Assembly: GCA_016584495.1 (NCBI GenBank)
Contig: WAID01000009.1
Coordinates: 1,302,001 to 1,366,000 of the forward strand
Reading direction: 5' to 3'
From: Celoporthe dispersa
Taxonomy: Eukaryota > Ascomycota > Sordariomycetes > Diaporthales > Cryphonectriaceae
DNA: 64,000 nt
Below are positions 58,965 to 64,000 of this stretch, piece by piece. The stretch's first letter is position 1. Each line of letters opens with the position of its first letter. A program made the position numbers and the translations under genes. The notes under the pieces are model-generated. The model worked only from the letters and a program-made list of their open reading frames with translations. It did not search any database and was not told the DNA's origin.

Positions 58965-60875
58965 TCATGACTCTTTCGCCACTCTTCTCTGCAAACCCAG
59001 CCACCCAGGATTCTGGAAGAAGTTCCTCGCGCTAGGTTGTTGACGAGAGGCCGGAATAGGAGCCGGTGGCCGAAGGGAGATGATTTTCCGCGAGGATTTC
59101 GTCGATGCCGCCGCAGCCTTTATTGGCTGTGATGAAATGCCAGACCCAAAGAGAAGGGCTTTGACAGTGCAGTTCTCCACCGAAACGCGGTTGACGATGT
59201 CTTGCAGTGCCGCGCTGAGCCTCTCCAGTTGGCTCGTGTTGCCTGTAGACCGGACGACATCTCCTGCGTCAACAACAATGTAGCAACTCCTCAGCTGCAC
59301 AAGGATCAGGTGCAGGAGTTCCGTCATTTGATCCTCATCGGCGTGGTTGAGGTTGCCATCCAGACAGCCGGCTGCTGTGGTAGGATCGAGCTCGTACAGC
59401 TGCCAAACCAGGCTGCTCAGCACTCCGGCTACGGTGAACGGCTCATCTTTGTCGGATAGATACCAGCAAATCCATTTGACTTTGGGCTGGAGAATACCAC
59501 CAACCAGCTCGGATGCGATCTCTTTGCCTCGCATAGCATCAACAATCAAGAGGGTTGATTCTGGCGACTCCATCCAGTCGCCAATACTCTTGATCAGGGT
59601 AACAATGTCTCGGTCTTGCATGGCCCATGGCCGCATTGCTCTGTTGATGCTCCGCTGCCCTATCAGACCCTTGGCCGGCAGAACGCGAGGCTTGAGGGCT
59701 CCAAATTCCGTCCGGAACTCGATTCCGCGCACGCGAGTTTGGATGTCGCCAGAACGCCGCTCCGTGACTAGGGACTTGTCATGGATTACGGACAACATGT
59801 CAAGCATGGCTGTGTCATGAGTGTCAGCCATGCACCATGCCGGTATCGCGAAGGAAACACAGAGATCACGAACTTTTCTGGCCCTGGCAGAGCTCAGACA
59901 CCCCCGCAGACACACCATCGCGCCATGAGTGCAGGCCCGACAACTGGTAGGAGACGATGTTGTAAGTCTTCCTCTGTTCGACTTGCATTGATGAGCGTGC
60001 AGCACCGTCCATGATCGCGGCACAGCTTTTGATCTTGGCAATAGTATCCTTGAGCCCAGACTCGAACGGGTTCCCGATGGCTGTCATCACCCGCTGGAGG
60101 GACGAGGAGTACCACTTGATAGCGGGCCTGAAGAAGATCAAGATTTGCTCATACAGCCTCGCCACGGCCTCCTTGACCTGGTTGTTTTGGTACAGCTCCG
60201 CGTTGAGCTGCGCTCGGGGCAGCAGGTTACCGATGTACACCAGAGCGTCCGCATATTCAGCAATGTGCTTGGCATGGTTCATCACAGCCTGTACTCAAGG
60301 TCAGTTCGAACCGCCTGAATGCCTGCTGCACCCGAGGCACCATCCCACTATCCAGAAAGCTTGGGAGGGGCCTGCGTTGGCCTTGACACGCACCATCAGG
60401 ATGAACTTGATACTTCCCCAGACCAGGCTCACATACTGAGGTGTCTGCTGGGTAATCATGTCCAACGCGGTCCCGTAGTGAAGAACAACCGAGGAGAACT
60501 TGCGCAAGCCGTTCCTAGCCTTCTGAAACTTGACCTCATCCTTATACTTCTGTTCGAGCTGTTGGACCTCGTCGCGGACCTCTTCTATGGTGTTCGACTT
60601 GTCGAGCCACGAGAGAACCTCATCTTTTCCCCGAAATTTGTCTTTGAGATATGCAATGGCCTCATCGTGCGCCTCCCTTGACGATGTCTCGAGATCTGCT
60701 GAGGTGTCAGCCACAGACTGACTGCGGGAGATTGGGTCTTTCAATACCCGGCTGCTTCTCCGGTCCACTTTTGCACAGCACTGCTGGGAGCCGGGAGAAA
60801 CAGGTGCGGCTGTTGAGGAAGAGTGAGACCTGTTGATCTGTTTCCTTGAACTTGGTCTAGTTTCTCGGAACTCAT
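58965..60875 (-). CDS. DUF7708 protein with degraded STAND-like NTPase region
   Basis: Exons 60394-60875, 59874-60288 and 58965-59809 give about 580 residues. The ATG at 60875 (MSSEKLDQVQGNRSTG) reaches the main frame only if the four-T run 60769-60772 lacks one base; the open frame below it starts with GTG. Residues from about 60 match the fungal DUF7708 domain: AIAYLKDKFRGKDE, VSLVWGSIKFILM joined to AVMNHAKHIAEYADALVYIG, and ARLYEQILIFFRPAIKWYSS. In many fungal STAND proteins this domain precedes a NACHT ATPase. Here the third exon shows a remnant: TLLIVDAMRGKEIASELVGG where a GxxxxGK[S/T] loop is expected, WYLSDKDEPFTVAGVLSSLV, and IVVDAGDVV instead of LDALDEC. There are no repeats after it. 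The exon 2 donor could also be at 59915 (GTGTGT). Confidence 0.72.
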
Positions 60876-61480
60876 GATACAGATCCTGTGGGGGATGGAA
60901 GACCCCAGATCGTGCTGCCGCGGGCGATTCTCGAGGTTGGCTTTAGTACAGCCTGTGCAGCCTTATCTTGCAGCTGCACTCTCTGCGGCAGATCGTTATG
61001 TTCTCGAAACACCGGGGCTACGACGTGCAGACCGGGAACAAGGAAACGCCCGAAAGGCAGGAGACTTAATATGGACCGTAGCCGGATGGTCCTGGAACAA
61101 GTGAGGCGGAGCAGAGGTACAGCCTTCGTCTGCACCTGTTCTAGAACCCCTTCAGCCCCCGGCGCGACTTTCTGTAAGCTGCTAATCATTTCCAACTTCA
61201 TAACCGCTGAGGGTAGGCCCCCTGCAAATATTTGTGGTTGTGGCTGCTGACCTGCATATGCAGCCCCACAACGAAGCAGAGTCGCCAGAGGGAATTTGCT
61301 GTCTTACAGGTCAATGCCGGGGCTGTGCTGCCGACAGAACAAGGACTACCAGCTCAGTGCGACCAGCTCACACTCTGATGTCGCCCTGGCTTTCTCAGTA
61401 GCCACATCCACGGCAGCCATCACACGATACTCTCGAAAGGCCTCTCTTTTAGTCGCGAGCAAGATTGGCCGGCAAACATC
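60876..61480. promoter_or_regulatory. Divergent promoter region, DUF7708 and AAA genes
   Basis: The 605 bases separate the two start codons, so the pair may share regulatory elements. No specific element was recognised. Confidence 0.4.
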
Positions 61481-64000
61481 ATGCTCAGGAGGAGGGTTCC
61501 GTCGCCAGACGACCGTCTGAATTCCAAGCGCCAGAAGACAGACTCGAAGGCTGAGGGTGATGCTGAGCCAGGAGCCAGAGATTCACCCGACGAGCCTTAT
61601 CATGAGAGGACTGGGTTGACACCAATGCCGCATAGCACCAAGGAGAACAATCGAGCACCTCCTGATCACCAGCCCAGGGCCCTCATCGTCCACCAAGTTC
61701 TCTGTTCTCGCCAGTCCAGCTCACATGGTCACCACGCAGCCGCGGCGTCCTTCTTGGACGAGCCTCGCCTGTACGCGGGAGACAACAAGACCCATGCTCT
61801 ACGAGGGGGAAAACCCATCAGGGATATTGAGTCTTACAGAGAAGACAATCCTCGCATTAGTTTCGTGGTAGAGCGGTATTACGACTGCATGGAGTACCAT
61901 GAATCACCAGAAATCTCGTCTCTATTTGAGAGACTCGTGGCGCCCTCCTCTCATGCAAAGATCCCACCCCAAGTTCGGCCGTACCTCTCCATCCTCGTCA
62001 TGGAAACGAAAGCGGCAGTGCCGACACGAGAGAGAATCACGCTCATCTCCTCCGACTTGACTGATGCTATGAAGGCAGCTCAGCAAATGCGCCGTATCGG
62101 GGCGCAAGCGCAGCCGTCTGTTTTGTTGACAAACTGGGACAGTGCAGACAACCTGGATGCACCGTACCTGCAGCTCTACCATGCGCGGAATTTCCTTGAG
62201 GCTTGTGGGAAGGAACTTGATCCCAAGGACGGGCAACAAATTGGTGTCCTACTAGATTATCTGTGCGTTTGGTTCGGCGGGGCGTATGATGAAGCAGACA
62301 GCCTCTTCAAGCAGGGCTACTTCACAGAAGCGCACTTTCACAAGCTCTTTGGGCCAGGAGATGTTGTCGCCGTCCATCAGAACGGCCATGATGTTGCGCT
62401 TGCCATTAAAGACTGTCCACAACCGAATGTTTTGCCGATCAGGCTCAACTGCGAGACTTGGACCTTCGACGGCGCCTTTCACAGAGAAACACAGGTTGTC
62501 ACAGTCCACCTGCCAGTAGACTGTGAGCCGGACAAGAAGATGCCCATTTCCTCACTGACAGTCATTCCGCTACGCTTTGACACGACCGGGCTGGAGGAAA
62601 AGTTGAAGCAACGCGGGGAATACTTCTGGAAGTGCCGAAGCGGACGGCTAGTCACCTCCTCGGGCCCCAAGCGAGGATATGATATTCAAGTGGTACGTTG
62701 CTAATACGAAAATCTGCTGGGGGCGCGCAGATGAGCCTATCGCTCATGCCCCTCAAATACTCTCGAGCTAATTGTTCTCTAGAGCAACCCGCGATATATG
62801 ATCGACATGGAGACATATAACGCTCTCCATGGCGAAGAAGACGAAGTTCGCAACCAGGCTGATACCCTTCCCTGGCGAGGCGACTTGACTATGGAGAGAT
62901 GCAGAGCGAGAGCCCACCCCCAGGGAGTTTTACCCTTCTGCTCCCGCCGACCATCAAAGCGTTCAGATTTCACGACAAGAAGTGGAGTATGCATTGCGCC
63001 CCGCCCCCCTCCACGGCATGGAGAGCATGCTAATGGACTCACTCGTTCGTAGAAACTCTGGCTGTAGAACATCTCCGAGACATCAGCTGGGATACAGAAG
63101 CATTCAAGAAGCTCGTCTTCGACAGGCAGAAAAAAAACTGATCCAAGCACTGGTGATGAACCATGTCGTGAACAGCTCTTCAGCTGATATCATCGAGAGC
63201 AAAGGCAATGGCCTCGGTAAGAAGTTCCTCCTTCATCCCCACCCCCCTGACCGTGACGTTCTGTGCACAGCAGACAAGCTGACTACTCACAATGACGGCA
63301 GTCATATTGTTGCATGGACCACCAGGAACCGGCAAGACTTTGACCGCAGAGAGCGTGGCAGAGTTCTCAATGCGACCCTTGTATCGCCTGACCTCAGGGG
63401 ACATTGGCACGGATCCTGAGATAGTTGAGAAAAGTTTGGAGCACATCTTCTACTTGGGCAATATCTGGAAAGCAGGTTCGTAACCCGAAAACAGTCCCCT
63501 GGAAATGCCCGCTGTGAATCTTATATTTGATTAGTGGTCCTGCTCGACGAATGCGAGGTCTTTATGGAGGAGAGGGTTCCCACGGACCTGAAGCGAAACG
63601 CGCTCGTGTCGGTGTTCCTCAGGGCGCTGGAATACTACGACGGAATCCTCATCCTCACATCAAACAGAGGTATGTTCTCCGATGGGGTCGTATCATTGTA
63701 AGAAGAGGCCAGAAAGCTTTCGGCGACTGACTTGTCCGCAGTGGGAACTTTCGACGAGGCATTCAAGTCTCGAATGCATCTCGTCATGTACTATCCCACT
63801 CTGAATACAAAGGACCGCGATCAAATCTGGCTTAACTTCTTCCAGAAACTCGCAAGCGAGAAGCGCCAGGAGCCGGATCTGGACATCGACGTCGATGGCC
63901 TGATGAGCAGCACCCAAAGCCTAGCGCAGCACAAAAATCAACGGGAGGCAGATTCGGAACGCTATACAGACCGCGAGACAGCTGGCTCTGTTTGACCGCG
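61481..64000 (+). CDS. Fungal AAA+ ATPase with N-terminal DUF7025-type domain, partial
   Basis: Exons 61481-62692, 62783-62986, 63053-63216, 63302-63475, 63535-63669 and 63742 to beyond the window. The N-terminus is polar; the DUF7025-type region includes HALRGGKPIRDIESYREDNP, LLDYLCVWFGGAYDEADSLF and FHKLFGPGDVVAVHQNG. The segment TIKAFRFHDKKW leads to HLRDISWDTEAFKKLVFD. The AAA module has Walker A LLHGPPGTGKTLTAESVAE, Walker B VVLLDECEVFME, sensor-1 LILTSNR, and the arginine-finger region GTFDEAFKSRMHL. The frame breaks three times: one base missing before 62899, an A8 run at 63130-63137 that should probably be nine, and an A5 run at 63933-63937 with one too many, after which NGRQIRNAIQTARQLALFDR continues. 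Members of this family in fungi are mostly uncharacterised. Confidence 0.82.

Overview
The window is nuclear DNA of a filamentous ascomycete. Many short introns (about 50-110 nt, GTNNGT donors, CTNAC-like branch sites), compact intergenic regions and fungus-specific genes (DASH subunit DAD3, VTC4, a single-chain NADH-type glutamate synthase, DUF7708 and DUF7025-type ATPase genes) support this. Protein character suggests Sordariomycetes, but that is inference. I saw no transposon, rRNA, tRNA or CRISPR array.

Layout. 0.4-10.7 kb: glutamate synthase and the vacuolar polyphosphate polymerase VTC4, both on +. 12.0-12.5 kb: a small Nudix (diphosphoinositol polyphosphate phosphohydrolase-like) gene on -, followed by a gene-poor stretch of nearly 5 kb. 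17.4-19.7 kb: arginyl-tRNA-protein transferase ATE1. 20.9-26.1 kb: an unknown mitochondrial coiled-coil protein, exosome subunit RRP42, an unknown mitochondrial membrane protein and cytochrome c. 26.9-33.0 kb: the AAA ATPase RIX7, a HIT zinc-finger protein and the iron-sulfur protein NFU1. 34.2 kb: a small secreted cysteine-rich protein. 36-45.5 kb: a bZIP factor, a large protein joining a Ras-like GTPase to a RasGEF, and a Mae1-type dicarboxylate transporter. 47.3-57.4 kb: an uncharacterised protein, a 69-residue membrane protein, mitochondrial ribosomal protein uS5m, DAD3, a COG7-like Golgi tether and a mitochondrial carrier. 58.9-64 kb: a DUF7708 protein with a degraded STAND-like NTPase region, facing a DUF7025-type AAA ATPase that runs off the window end.

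Most genes are unrelated housekeeping genes. Several pairs are divergent over roughly 400-600 bp (20.9-kb gene/RRP42, HIT/NFU1, DAD3/COG7, DUF7708/AAA). A recurrent theme is mitochondria: cytochrome c, NFU1, uS5m, a carrier and two uncharacterised mitochondrial proteins.

An important caveat: nine genes, several of them highly conserved, can only be read end to end if one or more single bases are allowed to be extra or missing (about twelve places, mostly in short homopolymers). The simplest explanation is uncorrected indel errors in the assembly, so the affected genes are annotated as functional with the position flagged. No frameshift was needed in the other 14 confidently recognised genes. 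The most biologically interesting points are the GTPase-RasGEF fusion, with a 15-bp perfect hairpin just 3' of it, the DUF7708/AAA pair at the right edge, a PHO-type CACGTGGG site before VTC4, and an interstitial telomere-like motif before RIX7.
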